From Dyadobacter sp. 50-39 (GTDB lineage: Bacteria > Bacteroidota > Bacteroidia > Cytophagales > Spirosomataceae): a stretch of 64,000 nt of DNA. Under the pieces are notes generated by a model that was given only the letters and a program-made list of their open reading frames with translations, was not told the DNA's origin and did not search any database. This document shows positions 44,307 to 53,695 of this stretch, in pieces (the stretch's first letter is position 1; each line of letters opens with the position of its first letter). The stretch covers positions 310,001 to 374,000 of the forward strand of contig MKSR01000047.1 in NCBI GenBank assembly GCA_001898145.1, written 5' to 3'. A program made the translations under genes and the position numbers.

Positions 44307-46229
44307 ATGAATTGGAATATCACCGATCTGCCGATCGCTCAGGAATGGGCCCGCGCGCTTTGTCTCACACTCGTGCATTCACTCTGGCAAGGCCTTCTTG
44401 CCGCCATCGTGACCGGTGGGATTCTGCTTTGTACCCGCACAAGCAAGCCCGAATTCCGCTATAATTTGCTGGCGTCTGTTCTGATGCTTTTCGTTATCGG
44501 CGCTGGACTGACGTTCAGCTTAATGCTGCGCGACGTCTCTCAGGGCTCAGGGGGCGCGCTTTCCGGAGAGTGGATGATCAGTGCCGCTTTTCAAGATGCA
44601 GGCAATGCAGCCATTGTAGCCACTGAAAATGGTTGGGTAATGCAAGCCATGGCCTTTTTCAACAGGAATGCGCAGGTGATTGTCACGGTTTGGTTCCTGA
44701 TTTTTACATTGAAATCACTGATGGCCGCTAGCGGCCTACTGTACCTGAGAAAGGTTGCCGCGCAGGTTTCAGCACCGGATATGAAATGGATCATACGGTT
44801 TTACGAGCTGGCCGACCGCATGCGGGTCAATCAGGAAGTGGAGCTGCGCGAATCGGTGCAGGTGGCGGTACCCATTGCGATCGGTTTTATCAAACCCATT
44901 GTGCTTGTGCCGCTAGGCATGCTTGCCAACCTTCCGGCGGCGCAGGTAGAAGCTATTTTGCTGCATGAGCTCGCCCATATCCGCCGCCGCGATTACCTGG
45001 TTAATCTGCTGCAAGTATTCTGTGAAAACATCTTCTTCTTTAACCCTGCGGTTTGGTGGATGTCAAAGCTGATCCGCGAGGAGCGGGAGCACTGTTGCGA
45101 CGACCTGGCGATCAGCGTGATACATAACAAGACGTCGTTCATACAAGCCCTGGTGTCGTTCCAGGAATACAACCAGTCGCGGCCGGTGTTCGAGATGGCC
45201 TTTTCCAAAAAACGTAATCATTTGCTGGAAAGGATCAAACGCATTATCAATAACAATAATAAACCGCTTAATGCCATGGAAAAACTATTTGTAACATTCA
45301 GTCTGGCAGCCGCAATTGTGCTGTCGGCAGCTACCACGCCGCAGAATGCAGCCAAGGGGCAGCGAGAAACTCTCAGGACAGCAACCCAGCCGCAGACAGG
45401 AATCCCTGCGCCAGTCAAACCGGAAGTCAAACGTTTGCCTGATGCAGATAAAAGGTCTGTTTCGAAACCGGATACGCTTCCCGGAAAGAAACTGCGTTCA
45501 GCAGAAACGGAGATTCATGCTGCGAATATCTACACGCCGCGGGAGGGAATCAGTACGTATAATGTGACACGTAACAACAAGCAATACGAGATCGTGCAGC
45601 GTAACGGCAAGATCATATCCCTCTTTGTAGACGATCAGGAGATCGCCGCGGGCGATTATGTGAAGTATCAGCCGGAAATCGACAAGATCATGGAAGACGT
45701 GAAGGCCCAGCATGAAATCGCCGAAAAACAGCGCGAGGAAGCGCAGCAAATGCGGAAGATCGCCGAAGAGCAGCGCAGGTTAGCTGAAAAGCAACGTGAA
45801 CAAGCACACGAAATGCGTCTGGAAGCTGAGAAGCAGCGGGAACATGCCAGCCAGATGCGCATTCAGGCCGATCAGATGCGAAGGGAAGCGGAAAAGCAGC
45901 GGGAGCTTGCCGCTGAACAACGTGTGCAAGCCGAAGGGCAACGAAAGCAGGCCGAGGAAATGCGTAAGCAGGCAGAAAAGCAACGGGAGGTATATCTCAA
46001 AAGGCAGGAAGCTGTGATTGAAGACCTTGCCGATGCAGGCCTGGTGAAAGATAAAAGTGATCTGTCTTTTAAGCTTAGCGATGATGAATTGATCGTCAAC
46101 GGCGCAAAGCAGTCGGCTGAGTTGCACCGAAAATTGAAAGCAAAATATCTGGATAGCGAGGAAGGGGTGAAATCTGAAATGTATTACAACTACAACGGTC
46201 GGTCGGGCTATTCGACCAGGGCACGTTAA
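44307..46229 (+). CDS. M56-family membrane peptidase (BlaR1-like) with heptad-repeat tail
   Basis: 640 residues. The N-terminal 330 residues have several membrane segments (about 20-40, 52-72, 118-140, 325-345) and the zinc site HELAH (His220, Glu221, His224) with downstream EREHCCDD supplying the third ligand; this is the gluzincin of BlaR1/MecR1 type that cleaves the cognate repressor. In place of a penicillin-binding sensor domain it has a 120-residue Pro/Lys linker, then 13 unbroken heptads at 471-561 (xAxx[Q/M]Rx) and a short C-terminal domain. The tail should lie in the periplasm and may bind a ligand or the cell wall. It follows blaI by 30 bases in the same unit. Confidence 0.9.
   Translation: MNWNITDLPIAQEWARALCLTLVHSLWQGLLAAIVTGGILLCTRTSKPEFRYNLLASVLMLFVIGAGLTFSLMLRDVSQGSGGALSGEWMISAAFQDAGNAAIVATENGWVMQAMAFFNRNAQVIVTVWFLIFTLKSLMAASGLLYLRKVAAQVSAPDMKWIIRFYELADRMRVNQEVELRESVQVAVPIAIGFIKPIVLVPLGMLANLPAAQVEAILLHELAHIRRRDYLVNLLQVFCENIFFFNPAVWWMSKLIREEREHCCDDLAISVIHNKTSFIQALVSFQEYNQSRPVFEMAFSKKRNHLLERIKRIINNNNKPLNAMEKLFVTFSLAAAIVLSAATTPQNAAKGQRETLRTATQPQTGIPAPVKPEVKRLPDADKRSVSKPDTLPGKKLRSAETEIHAANIYTPREGISTYNVTRNNKQYEIVQRNGKIISLFVDDQEIAAGDYVKYQPEIDKIMEDVKAQHEIAEKQREEAQQMRKIAEEQRRLAEKQREQAHEMRLEAEKQREHASQMRIQADQMRREAEKQRELAAEQRVQAEGQRKQAEEMRKQAEKQREVYLKRQEAVIEDLADAGLVKDKSDLSFKLSDDELIVNGAKQSAELHRKLKAKYLDSEEGVKSEMYYNYNGRSGYSTRAR
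45717..45989 (+). repeat. Thirteen-heptad coding repeat of the M56 protein
   Basis: Residues 471-561 read as 13 heptads with Ala at position 2 and Arg at position 6, without a break; position 5 is Gln or Met (for example IAEKQRE, QAHEMRL, EAEKQRE). The nucleotide units are variable, so this is a protein-level repeat rather than recent DNA duplication. It predicts a long, highly charged alanine-type coiled coil of about 14 nm. Confidence 0.9.
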
Positions 46230-46309
46230 GGTAGCCTGCGGACTTAATCAGTAAAAGCCCATGCTGCCTGCGTTTTGTAGAAAGTTACCACAGATAACTT
46301 TCAAACGGC

Positions 46310-47467
46310 ATGCATCGCAGGACATTTATCAGAAATACATCGGCAGTAGCAGCCGGGGCCGGACTGGCTCCCGGTTTTGCTTTTTCGCATCAGAACTTAT
46401 CCAGCCCTAGACAGTTTGCGCAGAACAAACTACCCAAATGGAAAGGATTTAATCTCCTTGATTTCTTCTCGCCTGACCCAGCCAAGGGCCGCAAAGCTAC
46501 AACCGAAGAGCAATTGAAATGGATGGCCGACTGGGGCTTCGACTTTGTCCGCATTCCCATGGCGTACCCGGCCTACCTTAAATTTGATCGCAGTCGCGAC
46601 ATCACACCGGAAGAGGTCTACCAGATCGACGAGCAGGCTGTCGAGCGGATCGACAAACTCGTTGCTGCCGCCCATAAGCAAAATATCCACGTGAGTTTGA
46701 ACCTGCACCGGGCTCCGGGTTACTGTGTGAACGCCGGTTTCAATGAGCCTTATAACCTTTGGACTGATCAGAAGGCGCTGGATGCATTCTGTTTTCACTG
46801 GAACATGTGGGCCAAAAGATACAAAGACACTTCCTCCAAGCGTATCAGTTTTGATTTGCTCAACGAGCCAAGCATGCGCGCTGATATGAACGACCAGCAT
46901 TCGAAACGCTCGTCAGTTCCCGGCGACGTCTACCGCAAGATGGCCATTGCCGCGTCGGCAGCCATCCGAAAAGAAAACCCGGGCCATCTGATCATCGCAG
47001 ATGGCAACGACGTGGGTACTTCGGTGATTCCTGAGCTGGCCGATCTGGACATCGCTCAGAGCTGCCGCGGCTATCATCCCGGTATTATCTCGCATTACAA
47101 GGCGCCATGGGCCATGAAAGATCCCGACAATGCACCCGCACCCTTATGGCCCGGGCAGGTCGGCGACCAGTACCTGAGCCGGGCGATGCTTGAAAAGTTC
47201 TATAAACCGTGGATCGAACTGGTCAACAAAGGGGTGGGGGTGCATTGCGGGGAATGCGGTTGCTGGAACAAAACGCCCCATAACGTCTTCCTGGCTTGGT
47301 TCAACGATGTGCTCGACATCCTGTCGTCCAGCGGCATTGGTTTCTCGTTATGGGAGTTTGCCGGTGACTTCGGTGTGCTGGACTCGCGCCGCGAGGATGT
47401 CGCCTACGAAGAATGGCACGGCCACAAACTAGACCGAAAGCTGCTGACGTTGCTGATGAAGTACTGA
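46310..47467 (+). CDS. Glycoside hydrolase family 5 (cellulase-like)
   Basis: 385 residues with a twin-arginine-like leader (HRRTFIRNTSAVAAGAG). A TIM barrel of GH5 type: FNLLDFF near the start, FVRIPMAYPAY, HVSLNLHRAPGY, FDLLNEPSM with acid/base Glu186, IIADGNDVG, and HCGECGCW with nucleophile Glu315, then SLWEFAGDFG. The family cuts beta-1,4-glucans, mannans or xylans, so cellulose-type or hemicellulose activity is likely but the exact substrate is not fixed. No carbohydrate-binding or sorting domain. It ends one base from the convergent VOC gene. Confidence 0.9.
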   Translation: MHRRTFIRNTSAVAAGAGLAPGFAFSHQNLSSPRQFAQNKLPKWKGFNLLDFFSPDPAKGRKATTEEQLKWMADWGFDFVRIPMAYPAYLKFDRSRDITPEEVYQIDEQAVERIDKLVAAAHKQNIHVSLNLHRAPGYCVNAGFNEPYNLWTDQKALDAFCFHWNMWAKRYKDTSSKRISFDLLNEPSMRADMNDQHSKRSSVPGDVYRKMAIAASAAIRKENPGHLIIADGNDVGTSVIPELADLDIAQSCRGYHPGIISHYKAPWAMKDPDNAPAPLWPGQVGDQYLSRAMLEKFYKPWIELVNKGVGVHCGECGCWNKTPHNVFLAWFNDVLDILSSSGIGFSLWEFAGDFGVLDSRREDVAYEEWHGHKLDRKLLTLLMKY

Positions 47468-47468
47468 T

Positions 47469-47966
47469 TTATTTATTCAATTCAGCCAACAGTCCTGGGA
47501 TGTTTAAGCTTTTGGTATACATCTCAATCGAGCCGTCTGGTAAATACTCCCACTGGTCCTGTGGCCTGTCCCAATAGAGCTCTACGCCGTTGCCGTCCGG
47601 GTCGTTCAGGTAAAGTGCTTCCGAAACACCATGATCGCTGGCCCCGGTAAGCGGGTAGTCGGCTTTCAGCAAACGATTTAATGCGACGGCCAAGTCCTTT
47701 CGGGTCGGATAAAGGATTGCCGTGTGAAACAAGCCAACACCATGGGACGAAGCAGGCGGAGCGCCTTTACTGTACCAGGTGTTCAATCCGATGTGGTGAT
47801 GGTAGCCACCTGCCGAAATAAACACTGCCTGACTGCCGTAGCGGGTCGTGATTTCAAATCCGAGCAGGCCGCAATAGAAATCCACTGCCCGGTCCAGGTC
47901 AGCTACTTTAAGATGGACGTGGCCGATCTTCGTTTGAGCGGGTATGATATAATTATCCGGTTCCAT
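47469..47966 (-). CDS. VOC-family protein, ring-cleaving dioxygenase type
   Basis: 165 residues, longer than the VOC protein at 5.6 kb. KIGHVHLKVADLDRAVDFYCGLLGFE is the first beta-alpha-beta unit with a metal-ligand His; GGYHHHIGLNTW carries the second His; and GNGVELYWDRP carries the Glu ligand, as in extradiol (catechol 2,3-) dioxygenase-like proteins. It could bind Fe2+ or another divalent ion; the substrate is unknown. Cytoplasmic. It lies back to back with the TIM-barrel gene that begins 108 bases away on the other strand. Confidence 0.87.
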   Translation of the reverse strand: MEPDNYIIPAQTKIGHVHLKVADLDRAVDFYCGLLGFEITTRYGSQAVFISAGGYHHHIGLNTWYSKGAPPASSHGVGLFHTAILYPTRKDLAVALNRLLKADYPLTGASDHGVSEALYLNDPDGNGVELYWDRPQDQWEYLPDGSIEMYTKSLNIPGLLAELNK

Positions 47967-48074
47967 AGGAGGTGTAAGCGGTTTGGTATGACAATCAATT
48001 TACATGGATTTGCGGTAAAAAATTCCTGCTGGCCGCTTTATCATCTAAACCAGTCAACCATTCAGGACACATTA

Positions 48075-48992
48075 ATGAACCGCCGAGAAGCATTATCCTC
48101 GATCGCTGCCGTTAGCGCAGCAGGCATTGTTCCCGCCGAAGCAGCCAAAGCCAAAGTTCAACCTTTTATCTACTCGCTCAATATGAGCACCCTGCGAGGC
48201 CAAAAACTTGGATTTCGCAAGGAGCTCGAAGTAGCGGCAAAGGCCGGTTATGGTTCGGTGGAAATCTGGATCAGTACCTTGCAGGATTATCTTAAAGGCG
48301 GCGGCACATTACAGGAAGCCAAACGCATCGTCGGAGACCTGGGATTGAAAGTGGAGGATGCGATCGGCTTTGCGACCTGGATTGTCGATGATGAAACTGC
48401 ACGGGCGAAAGCACTGGATCAGCTGAAAGGAGAAATGGAGCAGCTGGCGGCAATCGGCTGCCGACGCGTAGCAGCCCCGCCCATGGGCGCGACCACGGGC
48501 GCCTCCCTCGACCTGGCGCGGGTAGCCGAGCGTTACCGGGCAATTCTAGAACTGGGGGATAAAACCGGTGTTGTGCCGCATTTGGAATTGTGGGGCTTTT
48601 CGAAGAACCTGAGCCGGGTAGGGGAAATACTATACGTAGCAGTGGAATCGGGGCACCCCTCGGCACGGTTGCTCATGGATGTGTACCACCTGCATAAGGG
48701 TGGCTCAGGAATGGATGCAATTAAAGACGTCGGAAAGCCGCTGATCGAAATCTTCCATGTGAACGACTATCCTAAAACGCCGCCGCGCGAATCGATAACG
48801 GATGCCGACCGCCTCTATGTGGGCGACGGCATTGCACCATGGAAAGATGTTATACAAAGCCTCAAGAACCCTGAAAAGCCGATCATCCTGTCCTTCGAAG
48901 TGTTTAATAAAGATTATTGGGCGCAGGATGCGCTGGAAGTTGCAAAGACGAGCCTTTCGAAGATGAAGAAGATCGTCGAAGGCGTTGCCTGA
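48075..48992 (+). CDS. TIM-barrel sugar phosphate isomerase/epimerase-like protein
   Basis: 305 residues from the ATG at 48075; the open frame runs far upstream over the VOC gene, so this ATG is chosen because it begins the leader MNRREALSSIAAVSAAGIVPAEA, a weak Tat or Sec signal. The domain shows FIYSLNMSTLRG, YGSVEIWISTLQD with a metal-ligand Glu, VAAPPMG, HLELWGFS, LMDVYHLHKGG, IFHVNDYP and ILSFEVFN. These are the metal-binding Glu, Asp, His, Glu of the AP endonuclease 2/xylose isomerase-like superfamily. It probably isomerises or epimerises a sugar. Neighbouring genes are on the other strand, so it is probably transcribed alone. Confidence 0.86.
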   Translation: MNRREALSSIAAVSAAGIVPAEAAKAKVQPFIYSLNMSTLRGQKLGFRKELEVAAKAGYGSVEIWISTLQDYLKGGGTLQEAKRIVGDLGLKVEDAIGFATWIVDDETARAKALDQLKGEMEQLAAIGCRRVAAPPMGATTGASLDLARVAERYRAILELGDKTGVVPHLELWGFSKNLSRVGEILYVAVESGHPSARLLMDVYHLHKGGSGMDAIKDVGKPLIEIFHVNDYPKTPPRESITDADRLYVGDGIAPWKDVIQSLKNPEKPIILSFEVFNKDYWAQDALEVAKTSLSKMKKIVEGVA

Positions 48993-49020
48993 ATTCGGGT
49001 CGGCAAGTGATGCCGGCCAT

Positions 49021-50022
49021 TTAAGAGCTCATCTTTTCGCCCAGGTGGTGATAGTCAAAGTATTTTTTAAGTAAAAGATTGATAAATCTTTTCAGATATA
49101 TTTCATTTAAGAACACGTTGGACCAGTTATCATACCGCCTCGACTGGATGCCCAGATAGAAGAAGTAAAGGCAGATGCCCAGCATTGGGATCAGCCTTTT
49201 CTCTTCGTCGCTTATGGGTATGACCGACTCGTAACCTCGGAGAAACTGCGCCGTTTTAAGCTCCCGCTGATCATCTTCTTTTTCTGTGCCGTGGATTTGC
49301 AGCATGTAGTAAGCCATATCCAGACAAAGCCAGCCATTGCCGCAAAAATCAAAGTCGAAGAACGTGATTTCGCCATCCGGCGCGACATGCATATTGTCAA
49401 ACCAAAGATCCAGGTGAACAGCACCTTTCCGCAGCTGACTTTGGTCTGCGTTTTGCAGCTCTTTGACCAGATATTGTTGCAAGGTTTTCATGTACTGCAT
49501 TTCCTCCGTATCGGCTGGCAGGAACCGGCTTAACTCGTCCAGCGAGTCGATTAGAAGTTCCTTCTCAGAATAGGTAATACGTTGTAATGCAAAATCTTTT
49601 GTCTGCAGATGCATTTTCGCCATCAGTGTTCCTACCTGATAGTGCGTCCCGGCCTCGAAATTGAGAACTTTTTCGCCTTGGGCAAATGTGAATAATACCC
49701 CAAAACGTTCGCCTTCGGGCGCCTGGAAGGAGTGAATGAATGTATCGTCCAGATCAGCGACCGCAAAGGAAACCGGTATGCCGCCCGCGGCCAGATGCGC
49801 CAGCAAACGCAATTCTTCCGAAATCTCGGCCAGCGTTCGCCACTGAAAGCTGTAAACACGGAAGATGTAGCGCTTTTCAGCCGCAGTGATAAGATAAGTA
49901 TCGCTGATCCCGGTTTTCAGCACCCTGGATGCGACCGGTTGACCAGGGAAATAACGCTCCTGGATAAACAAGCCAAGGTGATAAGCAGAGAGATTGGAAT
50001 TCGAAACCGGGAAGACGTTCAT
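49021..50022 (-). CDS. Aminoglycoside phosphotransferase-like kinase
   Basis: 333 residues from the ATG at 50022; 31 upstream codons are open but look non-protein-like. The APH/choline-kinase fold is visible: SDTYLITAAEKRYIFRVY with the ATP-binding Lys/Arg, the VHLDLWFDNMHV Brenner loop (HxDxxxxN) and EITFFDFDFCG with the metal-binding Asp pair. The family phosphorylates homoserine, choline, sugars, fructosamines or antibiotics; nothing here picks one. It resembles homoserine kinase type II or fructosamine kinase-like proteins more than resistance enzymes. It is divergent from the GNAT gene by 73 bases. Confidence 0.83.
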   Translation of the reverse strand: MNVFPVSNSNLSAYHLGLFIQERYFPGQPVASRVLKTGISDTYLITAAEKRYIFRVYSFQWRTLAEISEELRLLAHLAAGGIPVSFAVADLDDTFIHSFQAPEGERFGVLFTFAQGEKVLNFEAGTHYQVGTLMAKMHLQTKDFALQRITYSEKELLIDSLDELSRFLPADTEEMQYMKTLQQYLVKELQNADQSQLRKGAVHLDLWFDNMHVAPDGEITFFDFDFCGNGWLCLDMAYYMLQIHGTEKEDDQRELKTAQFLRGYESVIPISDEEKRLIPMLGICLYFFYLGIQSRRYDNWSNVFLNEIYLKRFINLLLKKYFDYHHLGEKMSS

Positions 50023-50095
50023 GGCAAAATGCGATTGGGGCCGCAAAATTATGGATATATTTGCCCGAAACACATTGCACTTTAAAAAAATAATC

Positions 50096-50386
50096 ATGGC
50101 AGAAATCAAATTCAAGCTCGATAACCGCCGCCGTGGGGCATTTTACGTGGAAGAAGGAGGAAAGCAGGTGGGTGAGATGGTGATCGGGTTGAGTGAAACC
50201 ACATTGACAGTCTACCATACTGAGGTAAACCCGGAAATGGAAGGACGTGGACTAGCCCGTAAAATGCTTGATGCGATGGTCGCGTATGCCCGTGAGCAGG
50301 GCTTGCAGGTTATGCCCTTATGCGAGTATGTACACGGTCAGTTCCGTCGCCATCCCGAGGAATTTTCAGACGTCTGGAAACAATGA
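50096..50386 (+). CDS. Small GNAT-type acetyltransferase (YjdJ/COG2388-like)
   Basis: 96 residues from the ATG at 50096. It is the short GNAT form: IKFKLDNRRRGAFYV, ITLTVYHTEVNPEMEGRGLARKML with the acetyl-CoA loop (EGRGLA), and QVMPLCEYVHGQFRRHPEE, the characteristic C-terminal end of COG2388 proteins. They acetylate unknown small molecules or peptides and are often found in stress-linked positions. Cytoplasmic. It is divergent from the phosphotransferase-like gene and convergent with the sensor kinase, with a 10-base gap. Confidence 0.85.
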   Translation: MAEIKFKLDNRRRGAFYVEEGGKQVGEMVIGLSETTLTVYHTEVNPEMEGRGLARKMLDAMVAYAREQGLQVMPLCEYVHGQFRRHPEEFSDVWKQ

Positions 50387-50396
50387 CCCTGCCGCA

Positions 50397-52799
50397 TCAA
50401 CGAGGCTGCGGCAGGTACACGATGAAAGTAGCGCCTTCTCCGGGCCTGCTTTGGGCAGTGATGTAACCATGATGGTTTTGAACCACTTTCTTGCACAAAG
50501 CCAGTCCAATGCCTGAACCTGAGTACTCGCTGCGACCATGCAGCCGCTGGAACATCTGAAAAATGCGATCCAGGTATATTTCGTCGAACCCAATGCCGTT
50601 GTCGCTCACTTCGAGGCGGACATACCGGTGGCCGGCCAGCAGCTTGGGGAGCGTTTCTTTTTCTGCCTCTCCTACCGGGCGATAGGACAAGCTAACGGTC
50701 GATTCCTGGTCCGGTAGCCGGTACTTGACCGCATTGCTGATCAGGTTTTGAATGAGCTGCGTTAGCTGCGATGCATTACCCCATACAGCAGGCAAGTCCC
50801 CGACGATAATTTTTGTTTTCTGCTCTTGGATCGATAGTTCCAGATCGGCCAGGATCGAATGGACCAGCTCGGACAGTTGCACCTCGGTAAACTCTCCCTC
50901 GCGGGTAGTCAGGCGGGAGTAGGCCAGCAAATCGTCGATCATCGCTGACATTCGCTTGGAGGCATCCTGAATGCGGTTAAGCATGTATTTGCCATTATCG
51001 TCGAGCTTGTCTGAATAAGTTGAAACAAGGCGGGAACCGAACGACTGGATTTTCCGTAGGGGTTCTTGCATGTCATGGCTGGCAGCGTAGGCGAACTGTT
51101 GCAGGTTATTGTTGGAATTGACCAGCTCGATATTCGCCTGATGCAGCTCGTCTGTGCGCTGCCCGACACGCCTTTCGAGTTCACTCGCAAGCTGGCGGTA
51201 GCGTTCTTCACTCTTTTCAAGTTCCTGGCGCGAAATGACCTGTTGGGTCACATCCACCGCCATATCCAGAATGGCATATACTTCTCCCTTTGCGTTTCTC
51301 AGGGGTTTATAGGTATAGTCGTAATAAAATGTCTGAAGCTTACCGTCGACTACCAGATCGGCCCTCGCTCCCTGTTCGGAATGCGCCTCGCCGGTTTCGA
51401 AAATCCGGTCCAGAATTCCTAAAAACGGCTGTCCTTCGAGCTCCGGCAGGGCTTCCCGAAGGGGTTTGCCGATTACCGAACTGCCTTTACCCCATACTTT
51501 CAGCATGGCTTCGTTGGGAATGTCCACTACCATATCTTTCCCAACAAACAATGCGGTGGCCACCGGAGCTTGCTGAATCAGCGTCCGCAAATGCTCTTCA
51601 TTGACCCTCAGTCGTTGTTCAGACTCAATGCGATCGGTGATGTCCATCACAATACCGGATAGCAAGACGGCCGTGCCCATACTGTCGTAAAGGTAGCGTC
51701 CTAGTACACGCACCCAATGCACGGAGCCATCTTTCCAAACAAACCGCGCCTCGTAACGCAGTTCGCCGCTGTCTTCTGCTTCCGCATACGCCCTGTTCCG
51801 GGTATCGACGTCGCCTGGATGAAGGCTTGCCAGAAGGATGTCGCGGGTCATATTCGCCGATTCGCTCCCGGCGATGATTCGCGCCATGGTAGGGGAATAG
51901 ATAATCTCGTTCGTGGCTAATGTGACCATAAATGATCCTGCACCCGATCCTTCGATGGTCATGGCAGCTTGTTGGTCAGCCCAGGCTATTTTCTCCTGAC
52001 TGGTCACCTCGGAGGTGATCTCACGGGAGATACCCGAAAAACGGTAAGGCTTTCCGGACTGATCGAAATAGGCCTGCCCGGTGCAATGCAGCCACCGGAG
52101 TTTTCGGTCGGTGGCACCAATGACCCGGTAACGGACATCGTAGAGCACCCTTTGCGACGGGTCCAGCGTCCGTTCAATGGCCTCCATCACACGGGCCCGG
52201 TCATCAGGATGGATAAACTGCACCAGCCGCTGATAATGCATATCTGCATCGGCAGGATAGCCATAAAGTTCTTTACAACGGTCGTTGAAAAGTGCTGTGT
52301 GATCTGTCGGACTGATGTTCCAGGTGCCCAGTTGGGCGGCTTGGATGGCAAAGCTGAGGTTTTCTTCGCTTTCTTCGCGGGCTTTATCCGAACGCATTTG
52401 CTGGGATAGGTCCATCATCGAACCTACCATCCGAACAGGCTTACCCTCACTCTGAATCGTGTACCCACGGTCATGTACGTGTGCATAGGAGCCATCCGCA
52501 CGCCGGAAGCGATAAAAGTCCGACCAGTTGTTTTCGCCTTTTTCTATGACGCCGTACATTTTTTTTACAACCCGTTCCTGATCGTCGGGGTGAATGCGGT
52601 CGAACCATGAATTTGGGCCGCTTTCGATTTGTTCGGGGCGATACCCGAAAATTTCCTGCATACCTTCATTCCACCACACCGTGCCCTTGGCCAGATCCCA
52701 GTCCCAGATCACGTCATGGGTAGCTTTTGCCACAAGTTTAAATCGCTCGATCGCCAGCAGCAGGTCGTTCTTGCGTTCATTAAGGGTAGTATCAGTCAT
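50397..52799 (-). CDS. Cytoplasmic PAS sensor histidine kinase
   Basis: 800 residues, no membrane segment. Four PAS-type units are seen at about 15-135, 140-265, 280-395 and 400-525 (for example HDVIWDWDLAKGTVWWNEGMQ in the first; IRPDDQ/HPDDR motifs; DMAVDVTQQ at the end of the fourth). A coiled linker leads to the phospho-acceptor His575 in SHDMQEPLRK and the ATPase with NLISNAVKYR, DNGIGFDEI and GSGIGLALC. The SHDMQEP form is typical of many Bacteroidota and cyanobacterial phytochrome-like kinases. No receiver, output domain or neighbouring regulator, so its partner is elsewhere. Divergent from the DUF1080 gene. Confidence 0.92.
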   Translation of the reverse strand: MTDTTLNERKNDLLLAIERFKLVAKATHDVIWDWDLAKGTVWWNEGMQEIFGYRPEQIESGPNSWFDRIHPDDQERVVKKMYGVIEKGENNWSDFYRFRRADGSYAHVHDRGYTIQSEGKPVRMVGSMMDLSQQMRSDKAREESEENLSFAIQAAQLGTWNISPTDHTALFNDRCKELYGYPADADMHYQRLVQFIHPDDRARVMEAIERTLDPSQRVLYDVRYRVIGATDRKLRWLHCTGQAYFDQSGKPYRFSGISREITSEVTSQEKIAWADQQAAMTIEGSGAGSFMVTLATNEIIYSPTMARIIAGSESANMTRDILLASLHPGDVDTRNRAYAEAEDSGELRYEARFVWKDGSVHWVRVLGRYLYDSMGTAVLLSGIVMDITDRIESEQRLRVNEEHLRTLIQQAPVATALFVGKDMVVDIPNEAMLKVWGKGSSVIGKPLREALPELEGQPFLGILDRIFETGEAHSEQGARADLVVDGKLQTFYYDYTYKPLRNAKGEVYAILDMAVDVTQQVISRQELEKSEERYRQLASELERRVGQRTDELHQANIELVNSNNNLQQFAYAASHDMQEPLRKIQSFGSRLVSTYSDKLDDNGKYMLNRIQDASKRMSAMIDDLLAYSRLTTREGEFTEVQLSELVHSILADLELSIQEQKTKIIVGDLPAVWGNASQLTQLIQNLISNAVKYRLPDQESTVSLSYRPVGEAEKETLPKLLAGHRYVRLEVSDNGIGFDEIYLDRIFQMFQRLHGRSEYSGSGIGLALCKKVVQNHHGYITAQSRPGEGATFIVYLPQPR

Positions 52800-53015
52800 T
52801 AGAAAAAAACTTATTCAGATTCACGCGCATGCCTTTTAATGGTCAGCATAGTTTGTAAAAATACGAATATCAGTAAAAGTAACGAAGGGTTACCAGTCGG
52901 GCATATCTACGTCAAAAGTCGACTTTCCGATGCTGTCTTTTAAAGTAAAAACCAACCTTGAATACCTTTATCAGCTAATAAGAAAAAAGTATACTAGCAC
53001 CAAAACACTTGCGCT

Positions 53016-53654
53016 ATGAGGAAGCTTCCGTTCTATTTTTCTTCCGCCGCTGCCTTGGTTTTAGCGGGTTGCATCATGATCCAGCCCAAGAAGCCGGTAT
53101 CACTTTTCGACGGGAGGACATTCCGTGGCTGGGAAGGGGACACAGTCAAGACATGGACAATCGAGAATGGCGCGATTGCCGGCGGTTCACTGGAAGAGAC
53201 TGTCCCGCATAACGAGTTCCTGTGTACGCGGAAGGAATATAGCAATTTTATATTGAAGGTAAAGTTCAAACTCACGGGGACCGAAGGTTTTATCAACACC
53301 GGAGTTCAGTTTCATAGCGTGCGGCTGACAAATCCCCCTTATGAAATGACGGGGTACCAGGCTGATTTGGGCGACAAATACTGGGCGAGCCTATACGATG
53401 AATCCAGGCGCAATAAAACATTGATCGCTCCCGACTCAGCGCTGGTGGAGAAACTCGTCAAACGTAATGAGTGGAATAACTACGAGGTACATAGCCGAAA
53501 CGGCCATATCCAGCTTTTTTTGAATGGAACGAAAACAGTGGATTATACCGAGCCGGATAAATCCATTCCTCAAAAGGGTCTTATCGGACTTCAAATCCAT
53601 GGGGGAGGTAAGGCCAAGGTGTTTTACAAGGATATTGTAATAGAAGAACTTTAA
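53016..53654 (+). CDS. DUF1080 lipoprotein (3-keto-glycoside hydrolase-like)
   Basis: 212 residues. Signal with lipobox LAGC, lipidated Cys19. The DUF1080 fold follows: SLFDGRTFRGWEG, WTIENGAIAGGSLEE, FILKVKFKLTGTEGFINTGVQFHSV, EMTGYQADLG and QLFLNGTKTVDYTE, ending GLIGLQIHGGGKAKVFYKDIVI. These concanavalin-like domains have been shown in Bacteroidota to hydrolyse 3-keto-glycosides made by Gfo/Idh oxidoreductases. Outer-membrane or periplasmic location from the lipobox. It stands alone between the sensor kinase and DinB. Assignment of the substrate is inference. Confidence 0.87.
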   Translation: MRKLPFYFSSAAALVLAGCIMIQPKKPVSLFDGRTFRGWEGDTVKTWTIENGAIAGGSLEETVPHNEFLCTRKEYSNFILKVKFKLTGTEGFINTGVQFHSVRLTNPPYEMTGYQADLGDKYWASLYDESRRNKTLIAPDSALVEKLVKRNEWNNYEVHSRNGHIQLFLNGTKTVDYTEPDKSIPQKGLIGLQIHGGGKAKVFYKDIVIEEL

Positions 53655-53695
53655 GAAACCCGCGGCACCGAAAATGCAGCAGGTTTCAGAATGCA

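Noticed and set aside
47724..48074. Long N-terminal extension of the TIM-barrel gene at 48075
   Set aside because: The extension runs antisense through the VOC gene; the leader peptide begins at 48075.
49021..50022. Aminoglycoside resistance gene
   Set aside because: The kinase fold is shared by many metabolic kinases and nothing points to antibiotic substrates.
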